From NCBI RefSeq assembly GCF_000157895.3, contig NC_022663.1:5456001-5520000 (forward strand): a DNA stretch of 64,000 nt, in the 5' to 3' direction. Made by a program: the position numbers and the translations under genes. The DNA is from Mycobacterium kansasii ATCC 12478 (GTDB taxonomy: Bacteria > Actinomycetota > Actinomycetes > Mycobacteriales > Mycobacteriaceae). The notes beneath the pieces are model-generated. The model was not told the DNA's origin, did not search any database, and was given only the letters and a program-made list of their open reading frames with translations. Shown in pieces: positions 57,828 to 64,000 of this stretch (positions are counted from its first letter, which is position 1; each line of letters begins with the position of its first letter).

Positions 57828-58912
57828 ACACCACGGTTCGCCCGATCCGCGTCTTTCAGGTCGCCACCGGCAACGTCGGCCGCGAGATGATCAGGCGACT
57901 GCAGACGCGGCCAGACCTGGAACTGGTCGGAGTGCATTGCTACTCGGCCGACAAGGTCGGCACCGACGCCGGAGAACTGGCCGGTATCGGGCCCATCGGC
58001 GTCACGGCAACCGGCAGCGTCGAGGACATCTTCGCGGCCAAGCCGGACGTGCTGACCTTCCACGGTGTGTTTCCCGACGAGGACCTGTACGTGCAAGTGC
58101 TCGCGGCCGGGATCAATGTCGTCACCACCGCCGACTGGATCACCGGGTGGCACCGTGACCATAACCATCCGCATCCGTCCGGCAAGCCGGTGACCCGGCT
58201 GTTGGCGGAGGCCTGCGAGAAGGGCGGTGCGACGTTCTACGGCACCGGCATGAACCCTGGCCTGAACCAAATCCTCGGCGTGGTGTGTTCGGCCGACGTC
58301 GCCGAGATCGAGAACATCACCACCATCGAGTCCGTCGACGTGTCCTGCCATCACTCCAAGGAGACCTGGATCGAAGTCGGCTATGGCCAACCTGTCGACG
58401 ACCCGGAAATCCCGGCGAAGCTGGAAAAGTACACCTGCGTCTTTGCCGACAGCGTGCTGATGATGGCCGACTGCTTCGACCTGGCGCTTGACGAGGTTAC
58501 GTTCAGCTACGAACTGGGAGCCTGCACCAGAGACGTCGATCTGGGCTGGTACACGCTGCCGAAAGGCTCGGTGGGCGGCAGTTACATCAAGTACCGGGGC
58601 ATGGTCGACGGAGTGGCGCGGGTCGAGACACACCTGGAGTGGCAGATGACGCCGCACACCGACCCGAGCTGGAAGATCAAGGGCTGCTACATCACTCGGA
58701 TCCAGGGTGATCCGTGTGTCTATAACAAGCACATGATTTTCCCCAAGCCCGGCGTCGATTTGTCCAACCCGGACAACTTCGCCTCCATCGGCATGACGGT
58801 CACCGGAATGCCGGCGCTCAACTCAATCAGGTCGGTGGTCGCGGCGCCGCCCGGCCTGATCACCAGCGCCGACATTCCATTGCGCGGGTTTGCCGGTCGA
58901 TTCACAAAGTAG
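57824..58912 (+). CDS. DapB-fold NAD(P)-dependent dehydrogenase (362 aa)
   Basis: The N-terminal Rossmann domain has RVFQVATGNVGREMIRRL. The second domain, starting near FYGTGMNPGLNQILGVVC, is typical of the dihydrodipicolinate-reductase-like / 2,4-diaminopentanoate-dehydrogenase-like family common in mycobacteria. The GTGMNPG motif is the family marker. These enzymes are mostly uncharacterised. Coupling to the Rieske oxygenase by a 4-nt ATGA overlap suggests oxidation of the hydroxylated product (inference). It ends 25 nt before the convergent pdxS. Confidence 0.85.
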   Translation: MNTTVRPIRVFQVATGNVGREMIRRLQTRPDLELVGVHCYSADKVGTDAGELAGIGPIGVTATGSVEDIFAAKPDVLTFHGVFPDEDLYVQVLAAGINVVTTADWITGWHRDHNHPHPSGKPVTRLLAEACEKGGATFYGTGMNPGLNQILGVVCSADVAEIENITTIESVDVSCHHSKETWIEVGYGQPVDDPEIPAKLEKYTCVFADSVLMMADCFDLALDEVTFSYELGACTRDVDLGWYTLPKGSVGGSYIKYRGMVDGVARVETHLEWQMTPHTDPSWKIKGCYITRIQGDPCVYNKHMIFPKPGVDLSNPDNFASIGMTVTGMPALNSIRSVVAAPPGLITSADIPLRGFAGRFTK

Positions 58913-58937
58913 GCCGGTTAGGGTGCGCCGATGGTTG

Positions 58938-59837
58938 TCACCAGCCGCGCTCGGCGAGCCGGTGCGGCTGGGCGATCTGTTCGACGTTGATGCCAACCAT
59001 CGCCTCGCCCAGCCCTCGCGACACCTTGGCCAGCATGTCGGGGTCGTCGTAGAAGGTGGTGGCTTTGACGATCGCGGCGGCGCGGTGTTCGGGGGCGCCG
59101 GACTTGAAGATGCCCGAGCCGACGAACACGCCTTCAGCGCCGAGCTGCATCATCATCGCCGCATCGGCCGGGGTGGCGATCCCGCCGGCGGTGAACATCG
59201 TCACCGGCAGCTTGCCGGAGCGGGCCACCTCGGCGACGAGTTCATAGGGCGCCTGCAAATCCTTTGCCGCCACATACAATTCGTCCTGCGACAGCGACGT
59301 CAGCCGGCGGATCTCGCCGCTGATCGCCCGCATGTGGCTGGTGGCATTGGAGACATCACCGGTGCCGGCCTCCCCTTTGGAGCGGATCATGGCCGCGCCC
59401 TCGCCGATCCGACGCAGCGCTTCACCGAGGTTGGTCGCCCCACACACGAACGGCACGGTGAACTTCCACTTGTCGATGTGATGGGTGTAATCGGCCGGAG
59501 TCAGCACCTCTGACTCGTCGATGTAGTCCACGCCCAGGCTCTGCAGGATCTGCGCCTCCACGAAATGACCGATGCGCACCTTGGCCATCACCGGGATGGT
59601 GACCGCGGAGATGATGCCCTCGATCATTTCGGGGTCGCTCATCCGCGACACCCCGCCGTGAGCGCGGATGTCAGCGGGCACCCGTTCCAACGCCATCACC
59701 GCGACCGCGCCGGCGCCCTCGGCGATGCGAGCCTGCTCCGCGGTGACGACGTCCATAATCACGCCGCCCTTGAGCATCTCGGCCATACCACGCTTGACCC
59801 GCGCCGTACCGGTCGCCGGGCTACCTGCACCATCCAT
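58938..59837 (-). CDS. pdxS: Pyridoxal 5'-phosphate synthase lyase subunit PdxS (299 aa)
   Basis: PdxS builds PLP from ribose 5-phosphate, glyceraldehyde 3-phosphate and ammonia supplied by PdxT. Key residues are present: D29 in GGVIMDVV, the Schiff-base Lys86 in VMAKVRIGH, the second Lys in MIRSKGEAGTG, and the phosphate loop VFVGSGIF. The length is 299 aa as in Rv2606c. ATG 59837 has GGAG at 5 nt. In-frame codons 10 further upstream are less likely. pdxT is not adjacent. In H37Rv pdxS (Rv2606c) and pdxH (Rv2607) are divergent neighbours far from dapB; here the same pair stands next to dapB. Confidence 0.95.
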   Translation of the reverse strand: MDGAGSPATGTARVKRGMAEMLKGGVIMDVVTAEQARIAEGAGAVAVMALERVPADIRAHGGVSRMSDPEMIEGIISAVTIPVMAKVRIGHFVEAQILQSLGVDYIDESEVLTPADYTHHIDKWKFTVPFVCGATNLGEALRRIGEGAAMIRSKGEAGTGDVSNATSHMRAISGEIRRLTSLSQDELYVAAKDLQAPYELVAEVARSGKLPVTMFTAGGIATPADAAMMMQLGAEGVFVGSGIFKSGAPEHRAAAIVKATTFYDDPDMLAKVSRGLGEAMVGINVEQIAQPHRLAERGW

Positions 59838-59986
59838 GGTGTCTCCAATCTCCACTACGACTGCCATCGCGCGCTCGTGTCGCTACCGACATGCAGCCAG
59901 TGCAAACGGCGGCGAAACCGTTACCGAACAACCCACAACACTGTGCAGCAGTAACACAAATCCGGTGCCTTCGGCGACTGCATCAA

Positions 59987-59999
59987 ATCATAATATGAT
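59987..59999. promoter_or_regulatory. AT-rich palindrome in the pdxS-pdxH divergent region
   Basis: ATCAT-AAT-ATGAT lies midway in the 286-bp pdxS/pdxH intergenic region, which is clearly more AT-rich than its surroundings (around 59930-60080, with GTTATCGATTATGC nearby). It is a candidate operator, for example for a PdxR-type regulator, or part of the two divergent promoters. No regulator gene is adjacent. Confidence 0.4.
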
Positions 60000-60123
60000 A
60001 GGAATTCCGTGTTATCGATTATGCAATCCAATGAGCGCCGTTCGGCTTACCAGCAGCACGGTCGGTAGCAAAGAATCTTATGTGACCATTGCGGGATAAG
60101 CTCGCGGAGCGCCGGAGGTCGGG

Positions 60124-60798
60124 ATGGACGACAACTCCCAGGTCGTCGAACTTAACGACGACGAGTTGGCAAGGATGCGTGGCGAATACGGTCCGGAAAA
60201 GGACGGTTGCGACGATTTGGACTTCCACTGGCTCGACGTCGGCTGGCACGTGCTGCTCCGCCGGTGGATGAGCGATGCGCAACGCGCCGGCGTCATTGAG
60301 CCTAATGCGATGGTGGTGGCCACTGTGGCCGACGGAAAGCCGGTGAGCCGTTCGGTGCTCTGCAAATTACTGGATGAGTCGGGTGTGGTTTTCTTTACCA
60401 GTTACGCGTCGGAGAAGGGTCAGCAGCTCGCTGCGACACCATATGCGTCGGCAACCTTCCCCTGGTACGAGTTGGGCCGCCAGGCCCACGTGCGCGGTGC
60501 GGTCACCAAGGTAAGCGCCGAGGAGACTTTCGAGTATTGGTCCAAGCGCCCCCGCGGTGCCCAGCTGGGTGCGTGGGCATCGCAGCAGTCGCGCCCCGTC
60601 GGTTCCCGCGCCGAACTCGACGAGCAGCTCGCGGAGGTGACGCGTCGCTTCGCCGACCAGGACCAGATTCCGGTGCCACCGCAGTGGGGTGGCTACCGTA
60701 TCGCCCCCGACGTGGTCGAATTCTGGCAGGGCCGTGAGAACCGGTTGCACAACCGGATCCGCATCATCGATGGCCGGCTGGACAGGCTGCAACCCTGA
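60124..60798 (+). CDS. pdxH: Pyridoxine/pyridoxamine 5'-phosphate oxidase PdxH (224 aa)
   Basis: An FMN enzyme converting PNP/PMP to PLP. PdxH blocks are visible: PNAMVVATVADGKPVSRSVLCKLLDE, FFTSYASEKGQQLAATPYASATFPWYELGRQ, ASQQSRPVGSRAEL and the C-terminal RLHNRIRI (conserved His/Arg at the active site). The length equals that of Rv2607 as I recall. CGGAGG precedes ATG 60124. With pdxS it forms a small vitamin B6 module. Confidence 0.94.
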   Translation: MDDNSQVVELNDDELARMRGEYGPEKDGCDDLDFHWLDVGWHVLLRRWMSDAQRAGVIEPNAMVVATVADGKPVSRSVLCKLLDESGVVFFTSYASEKGQQLAATPYASATFPWYELGRQAHVRGAVTKVSAEETFEYWSKRPRGAQLGAWASQQSRPVGSRAELDEQLAEVTRRFADQDQIPVPPQWGGYRIAPDVVEFWQGRENRLHNRIRIIDGRLDRLQP

Positions 60799-60921
60799 CT
60801 CGATACCAGCGGAGAAAGTACTCACCTGCCTGGCCGTCCGAGGCGTGGTCGGCGTTGGCCCTTCGCGGGAGAGCGCGTCGATCGGCTTCCCGTTGACGCG
60901 CTGCGTACGGCGATTCGGGGG

Positions 60922-60939
60922 ACGAACACGCACGTTCGT
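60922..60939. promoter_or_regulatory. Inverted repeat at the dapB -35 position
   Basis: ACGAAC at 60922-60927 and GTTCGT at 60934-60939 are perfect complements with a 6-bp spacer. The right arm lies 17 bp before the TAGGCT -10, exactly where a -35 would be. Confidence 0.35.
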
Positions 60940-60956
60940 GGCAATGCCGGCCGCAG

Positions 60957-60962
60957 TAGGCT
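60957..60962 (+). promoter_or_regulatory. -10 box (TAGGCT) of dapB
   Basis: TAGGCT ends 7 nt before the dapB ATG, indicating a leaderless or near-leaderless mRNA. Confidence 0.5.
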
Positions 60963-60969
60963 TCACCAA

Positions 60970-61707
60970 ATGCGGATAGGTGTGCTGGGAGCCAAGGGCC
61001 AAGTCGGAGCGACGATGGTGGCAGCGGTGCGGGCCGCCGAAGATCTGACCCTCTCGGCCGAGGTGGACGCCGGTGATCCGCTGAGTCTGCTGACCGACGG
61101 CAACACCGAGGCGGTCATCGACTTCACCCACCCCGACGTCGTGATGGGCAATCTGGAGTTCTTGATTGCCAACGGGATTCATGCCGTGGTCGGGACCACC
61201 GGCTTCACCGCGGAGCGGCTGCGGCAGGTGGAGTCGTGGCTGGCCGACAAGCCCGAGACGTCGGTGCTGATCGCGCCGAACTTCGCGATCGGGGCGGTGC
61301 TGTGCATGCATTTCGCCAAGCAGGCCGCTCGGTTCTTCGACTCGGCTGAGGTCATCGAGTTGCATCACCCGAACAAGGCCGATGCCCCGTCGGGTACGGC
61401 GACGCGTACTGCCAAGCTGATTGCCGAGGCTCGAAAAGGCTTGCCGCCCAATCCCGATGCCACCAGCACCAGCCTGCCCGGAGCCCGTGGCGCCGACGTC
61501 GACGGCATCCCGGTGCACGCGGTGCGGCTGGCCGGGCTGGTCGCTCACCAAGAGGTGCTGTTCGGCACCCAAGGAGAGACGCTGACTATTCGGCACGACA
61601 GCCTCGACCGCACCTCGTTTGTGCCCGGGGTGCTGTTGGCGCTGCGCCGCATCGGGGAACGCCCTGGCCTCACCGTAGGCATCGAGCCGTTGCTCGACCT
61701 GCAATGA
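60970..61707 (+). CDS. dapB: 4-hydroxy-tetrahydrodipicolinate reductase DapB (245 aa)
   Basis: DapB reduces HTPA to tetrahydrodipicolinate for lysine and meso-DAP synthesis. The NAD(P) motif is GVLGAKGQVGATM near the N-terminus. The catalytic loop is ELHHPNKADAPSGTA (His/Lys pair). The NFAIGAVL segment is also conserved. Full length (245 aa), same as Rv2773c. Confidence 0.96.
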   Translation: MRIGVLGAKGQVGATMVAAVRAAEDLTLSAEVDAGDPLSLLTDGNTEAVIDFTHPDVVMGNLEFLIANGIHAVVGTTGFTAERLRQVESWLADKPETSVLIAPNFAIGAVLCMHFAKQAARFFDSAEVIELHHPNKADAPSGTATRTAKLIAEARKGLPPNPDATSTSLPGARGADVDGIPVHAVRLAGLVAHQEVLFGTQGETLTIRHDSLDRTSFVPGVLLALRRIGERPGLTVGIEPLLDLQ

Positions 61708-61747
61708 CCGGGCAATGACGCGGCAGTGACGAGACAGTGACGAGGCG

Positions 61748-62317
61748 ATGACGGGCATGGCGCGCACCATGCGCATTCAGCTGCTGATCGCTTTCCTGTG
61801 TGCGGCCATGCTGGTGTACTTCGTCCTGCTGGGCCGCATCGCCGTCGCCCTGATCGGCTCGGGTCGAGCTGCCGCCATAGGCCTGGGACTGGCCCTGCTG
61901 CTCATGCCCGCCATCGGACTGTGGGCGATGATCGCCACCCTGAGGGCCGGATTCGCGCACCAAAAGCTGGCCAGGTTGATCGCCGAGGACGGAATGGAAC
62001 TTGACGTCAGCTCGCTGCCGCGGCGGCCGTCGGGCCGCATCGAACGCCCCGCGGCCGACGCGTTGTTCGACATCGTGCGCGCCGAACTGCAAGACGACCC
62101 CGACGACTGGCGTCGCTGGTACCGGCTGGCCAGGGGCTACGACTATGCGGGGGATCGCCGCCGGGCCCGCGAAGCCATGAAAACGGCCCTGAGCCTGGAA
62201 AGGAGCCGCAGGCACGGCAATGACCAAGACCCTGCTCATCGTGCACCACACCCCGTCGCCGACCACCCGCGAGCTGCTGGAGGCGGTGCTGGCCGGGGCC
62301 AACGACCCCGAGATTGA
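61748..62317 (+). CDS. Small membrane protein, Rv2772c-like, with an out-of-family C-terminal extension (189 aa)
   Basis: Two N-terminal transmembrane helices (IQLLIAFLCAAMLVYFVLLG and a second from AAIGLGLALLLMPAIG). A cytoplasmic domain with a TPR-like ending follows (DDPDDWRRWYRLARGYDYAG, then RRRAREAMKTALSLE). From about residue 157 the sequence becomes RHGNDQDPAHRAPHPVADHP and runs 98 nt into the next gene in another frame. The Rv2772c protein, as I recall it, ends near residue 156, so a lost stop codon or a frameshift is likely. ATG 61748 begins MTGMARTMRIQ as in homologues. The function is unknown. Confidence 0.78.
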   Translation: MTGMARTMRIQLLIAFLCAAMLVYFVLLGRIAVALIGSGRAAAIGLGLALLLMPAIGLWAMIATLRAGFAHQKLARLIAEDGMELDVSSLPRRPSGRIERPAADALFDIVRAELQDDPDDWRRWYRLARGYDYAGDRRRAREAMKTALSLERSRRHGNDQDPAHRAPHPVADHPRAAGGGAGRGQRPRD

Positions 62318-62480
62318 GGGTGTCGACGTGATCGCGAGGCCGGCCCTGGCGGCAACGCTTCCGGACATGCTCGACGCCGACGGCTACCTGTTCGGCACCA
62401 CGGCCGACTTCGGCTACCTGTGCGGGGCGCTCAAGCACTACGTGGGCGGATACCCCACTACTACGGATAAGGCCAGCTAG
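62220..62480 (+). pseudogene. N-terminal half of a flavodoxin-like gene (86 codons)
   Basis: MTKTLLIVHHTPSPTTRELLEAVLAGA matches the start of the intact paralogue downstream, through DADGYLFGTTADFGYLCGALKHY (the flavodoxin FMN-binding region). It then ends GGYPTTTDKAS at a TAG. The second half of the fold is missing. A C-terminal remnant that would continue in register (GRPYGLSLHGNND...) lies at 63092. The stop shares its G with the GTG of the next gene. It is probably non-functional as it stands. Confidence 0.75.
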
Positions 62481-62932
62481 TGCCGCGTCTGCTCATCGTC
62501 CACCACACGCCGTCACCGTACTGCCAGGAGATGTTCGAGGCGGTTGTCGCCGGTGCGACCGACCCCGATATCGAGGGCGTCGAGGTCGTCCGCCGCCCGG
62601 CGCTCACCGTATCGCCGGTCGAGATGATGGAGGCCGACGGCTACCTGCTGGGCACGCCGGCAAATCTCGGGTATCTCAGCGGTGCCATGAAGCACGCATT
62701 CGACTGCGCCTACTACCAGCTCCTCGACTCGACGCGGGGGCGACCGTTCGGCGTCTACATTCACGGCAACGAGGGCACCGAGGGAGCGGAGCGGGGTCTG
62801 GCCGCCATCACGACCGGGCTGGGCTGGGCGCAGGTTGCCGAGACGGTGGTGGTGATGGGCAAGCCGACCAGGGCCGACATCGAACGGTGCTGGAACCTCG
62901 GTGCGACGGTTGCCGCTCAGCTCATGGGCTGA
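62480..62932 (+). CDS. Flavodoxin-like NAD(P)H-dependent reductase (150 aa), Rv2771c-like
   Basis: A complete short flavodoxin-like protein. The FMN phosphate loop region is LLIVHHTPSPYCQEMFEAVV, the mid region is EADGYLLGTPANLGYLSGAMKHAFD, and the C-terminal half is GRPFGVYIHGNEGTEGAERG with ERCWNLGATVAAQL at the end. The length matches Rv2771c (150 aa). GTG 62480 overlaps the preceding stop by 1 nt, so it is probably translated by coupling. The role is unknown; an FMN-dependent reductase is likely. Confidence 0.86.
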   Translation: MPRLLIVHHTPSPYCQEMFEAVVAGATDPDIEGVEVVRRPALTVSPVEMMEADGYLLGTPANLGYLSGAMKHAFDCAYYQLLDSTRGRPFGVYIHGNEGTEGAERGLAAITTGLGWAQVAETVVVMGKPTRADIERCWNLGATVAAQLMG

Positions 62933-62994
62933 TTGCTGATATCGCGTCGGGCTTCAGGGTGTTCGAGTCCGATCGGGCGGGGGCCCGTCGTCGG

Positions 62995-63099
62995 TCACTC
63001 GCCTGGTGCCCGTTCGGGTTCCATCACGTAGATCACGGCACCGACGGGATCCTCAAACATACAGATCGTTCCCACCCCAGAAACGTGGTTGGGCCGCCC
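62995..63099 (-). pseudogene. C-terminal remnant of a VOC (glyoxalase/bleomycin resistance) protein
   Basis: On the minus strand 34 codons read GRPNHVSGVGTICMFEDP then VGAVIYVMEPERAPGE and stop (TCA at 62995-62997). The F-E-D-P-x-G-x-x-I-Y pattern is the last beta strands of VOC-superfamily domains. A stop (TTA at 63100-63102) ends the frame upstream and there is no start or ribosome-binding site, so it is a fragment. Confidence 0.5.
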
Positions 63100-63255
63100 T
63101 TACGGTCTGTCGCTGCACGGCAATAACGACACCGTCGGCGCCGCAGCGGCCGTCGCCAAGCGGGCGACCGGGTCGGGGCTCGGCCTGCCGTCGACGCCGC
63201 GGCGCGCGAGCGCGCCTACAAACTGGGGGCACGCTGGCGGAACATGAAAGAATAA
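63092..63255 (+). pseudogene. Frameshifted C-terminal remnant of a flavodoxin-like gene
   Basis: In one frame GRPYGLSLHGNNDTVGAAAA aligns with GRPFGVYIHGNEGTEGAERG of the intact paralogue. After a frame change ARERAYKLGARWRNMKE aligns with its last helix (IERCWNLGATVAAQ), ending at TAA 63253-63255. The part between is shortened. The fragment would complete the N-terminal half at 62220-62477. Confidence 0.6.
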
Positions 63256-63312
63256 GGGCTGCGACTGAAGCACCACACGCTCCTGGAACTCGACTAGAAA
63301 CGGAATGCCTCG

Positions 63313-64000
63313 GTGGATTTTGGAGCTCTGCCTCCGGAGGTCAATTCCACGCGCATGTACGCCGGCGCGGGCGCGGCGGAGCTGGTGGCGGCTGCGGCGG
63401 CGTGGAACGGCATAGCAGTTGAGCTGAGCACTGCTGCATCCTGTTTCGAGTCAATCGTCACCCGGCTGAGGACCGAGCCGTGGTTGGGTCCCGCCTCGCT
63501 GTCGATGGCCGCCGCCGCGCAGCCCCTCGTGGCCTGGTTGACCGACACGGCTGAATCCTCGGCGCTCGCGGCGGCACAAGCCATGGCGTCTGCGGCCGCC
63601 TTTGAGGCGGGACGTGCGATGACGGTGGCCCCGGGCGAGGTTGCGGCCAACAGAGCCCAGTTGGCCGAACTGGTAGCGACAAACATCCTCGGGCAAAACA
63701 TGCCGGCCATCGCGGCCGTCGAGGCACGCTACGGGGAAATGTGGGCACAAGACGCTGCGGCCATGTACGGCTATGCGGCCGCCTCCGCGGTAGCGGGAAG
63801 GTTGAACCCGCTGACCGGGCCGTCGGCAGTCACCAATCCCGCCGGGATCGCCGGCCAAGCCGCCGCCGTTGGTCAGGCCGCCGGTTCCGTGCCGCAGACC
63901 GGTCTCAACAACCTGATCAGCAACCTGCCCAACGCCGTTATGAGCCTCGCCTCACCGGCACCGTCGGAGGCCCAGGTGTCGGGGCTGAATGCGGTCTTGT
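63313..64000 (+). CDS. PPE family protein, PPE44-like (N-terminal 229 codons; runs off the right edge)
   Basis: GTG 63313 opens MDFGALPPEVNSTRMYAGAGAA; the PPE domain continues with WLGPAS and YGEMWAQDAAAMYGYAA. The region after residue ~175 (TNPAGIAGQAAAVGQAA, then NNLISNLPNAVMSLASP) resembles PPE44 (Rv2770c), which is also the next gene in H37Rv after Rv2771c. The C-terminus, including any SVP motif, lies outside the window. PPE44-type proteins are exported by ESX-5 and are antigenic. Confidence 0.9.
   Translation, partial: MDFGALPPEVNSTRMYAGAGAAELVAAAAAWNGIAVELSTAASCFESIVTRLRTEPWLGPASLSMAAAAQPLVAWLTDTAESSALAAAQAMASAAAFEAGRAMTVAPGEVAANRAQLAELVATNILGQNMPAIAAVEARYGEMWAQDAAAMYGYAAASAVAGRLNPLTGPSAVTNPAGIAGQAAAVGQAAGSVPQTGLNNLISNLPNAVMSLASPAPSEAQVSGLNAVL

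Overview
The window is GC-rich actinobacterial DNA from a slow-growing Mycobacterium close to, but not identical with, the M. tuberculosis complex. The evidence is a PE_PGRS gene, three PPE genes, and a long run of genes that I recognise, from memory of the annotation, as the H37Rv Rv2854-to-Rv2770c interval in inverted orientation. Several H37Rv landmarks are missing: the CRISPR-Cas/IS6110 block between echA16 and Rv2800, the IS1602 genes between truB and ltp1, ald, Rv2787 and Rv2774c-Rv2775. Other genes are present instead: a cupin and PPOX pair, a sterol-desaturase-like gene, two PPE genes, DUF2277/DUF1802, a Rieske oxygenase, and a pdxS/pdxH pair. This fits a relative such as the M. kansasii or M. 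marinum group. The species cannot be fixed from the sequence alone.

Layout. 1-3.6 kb: a truncated alpha/beta hydrolase (Rv2854-like), an inserted cupin + PPOX pair flanked by a duplicated hydrolase 5' end, and a PE_PGRS gene. 3.9-11.1 kb: malate:quinone oxidoreductase, an acetyltransferase, a chelatase-like ATPase/vWA protein, cobO, cobB and a fused siroheme synthase, with a 56-bp tandem repeat before cysG. 11.1-16.1 kb: efpA, a sterol-desaturase-like gene on the minus strand, and proS, whose promoter lies inside another 56-bp tandem repeat. 16.1-25.2 kb: two minus-strand genes, then the translation/transcription block rimP-nusA-ylxR-infB-rbfA, a DHH phosphodiesterase and dinF. 25.3-30.5 kb: the ugpAEBC glycerophosphodiester importer and echA16.

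30.7-41 kb is the accessory core: two PPE-SVP genes, DUF2277-DUF1802, a CocE-type hydrolase with a secreted partner, and then a WXG100-like protein, a 562-aa DUF1023 hydrolase and four tandem LppV lipoproteins. The four lipoproteins show every combination of two dimorphic internal modules. I read this block as a candidate effector/immunity-type surface system (hypothesis).

41-53.9 kb is conserved: pptH-pptT-truB, ltp1-fadE21, sirR, ribF, rpsO, lppU, gpsI, pepR and a nitronate-monooxygenase-like gene. 54-58.9 kb holds an SRPBCC protein, a predicted diiron protein, a flavin/[2Fe-2S] reductase, a Rieske oxygenase and a DapB-fold dehydrogenase, together a plausible small-molecule oxidation cluster. 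58.9-60.8 kb is a divergent pdxS/pdxH pair without pdxT. 61-64 kb holds dapB, a small membrane protein, an apparently split flavodoxin-like gene with an intact paralogue between its halves, a VOC-domain remnant and the start of a PPE44-like gene.

Many genes overlap by 4 nt (ATGA/GTGA). At least nine start codons lie 5-8 nt downstream of a TANNNT -10 box, as expected for leaderless mycobacterial transcripts. I saw no tRNA, rRNA, CRISPR array or intact insertion sequence.
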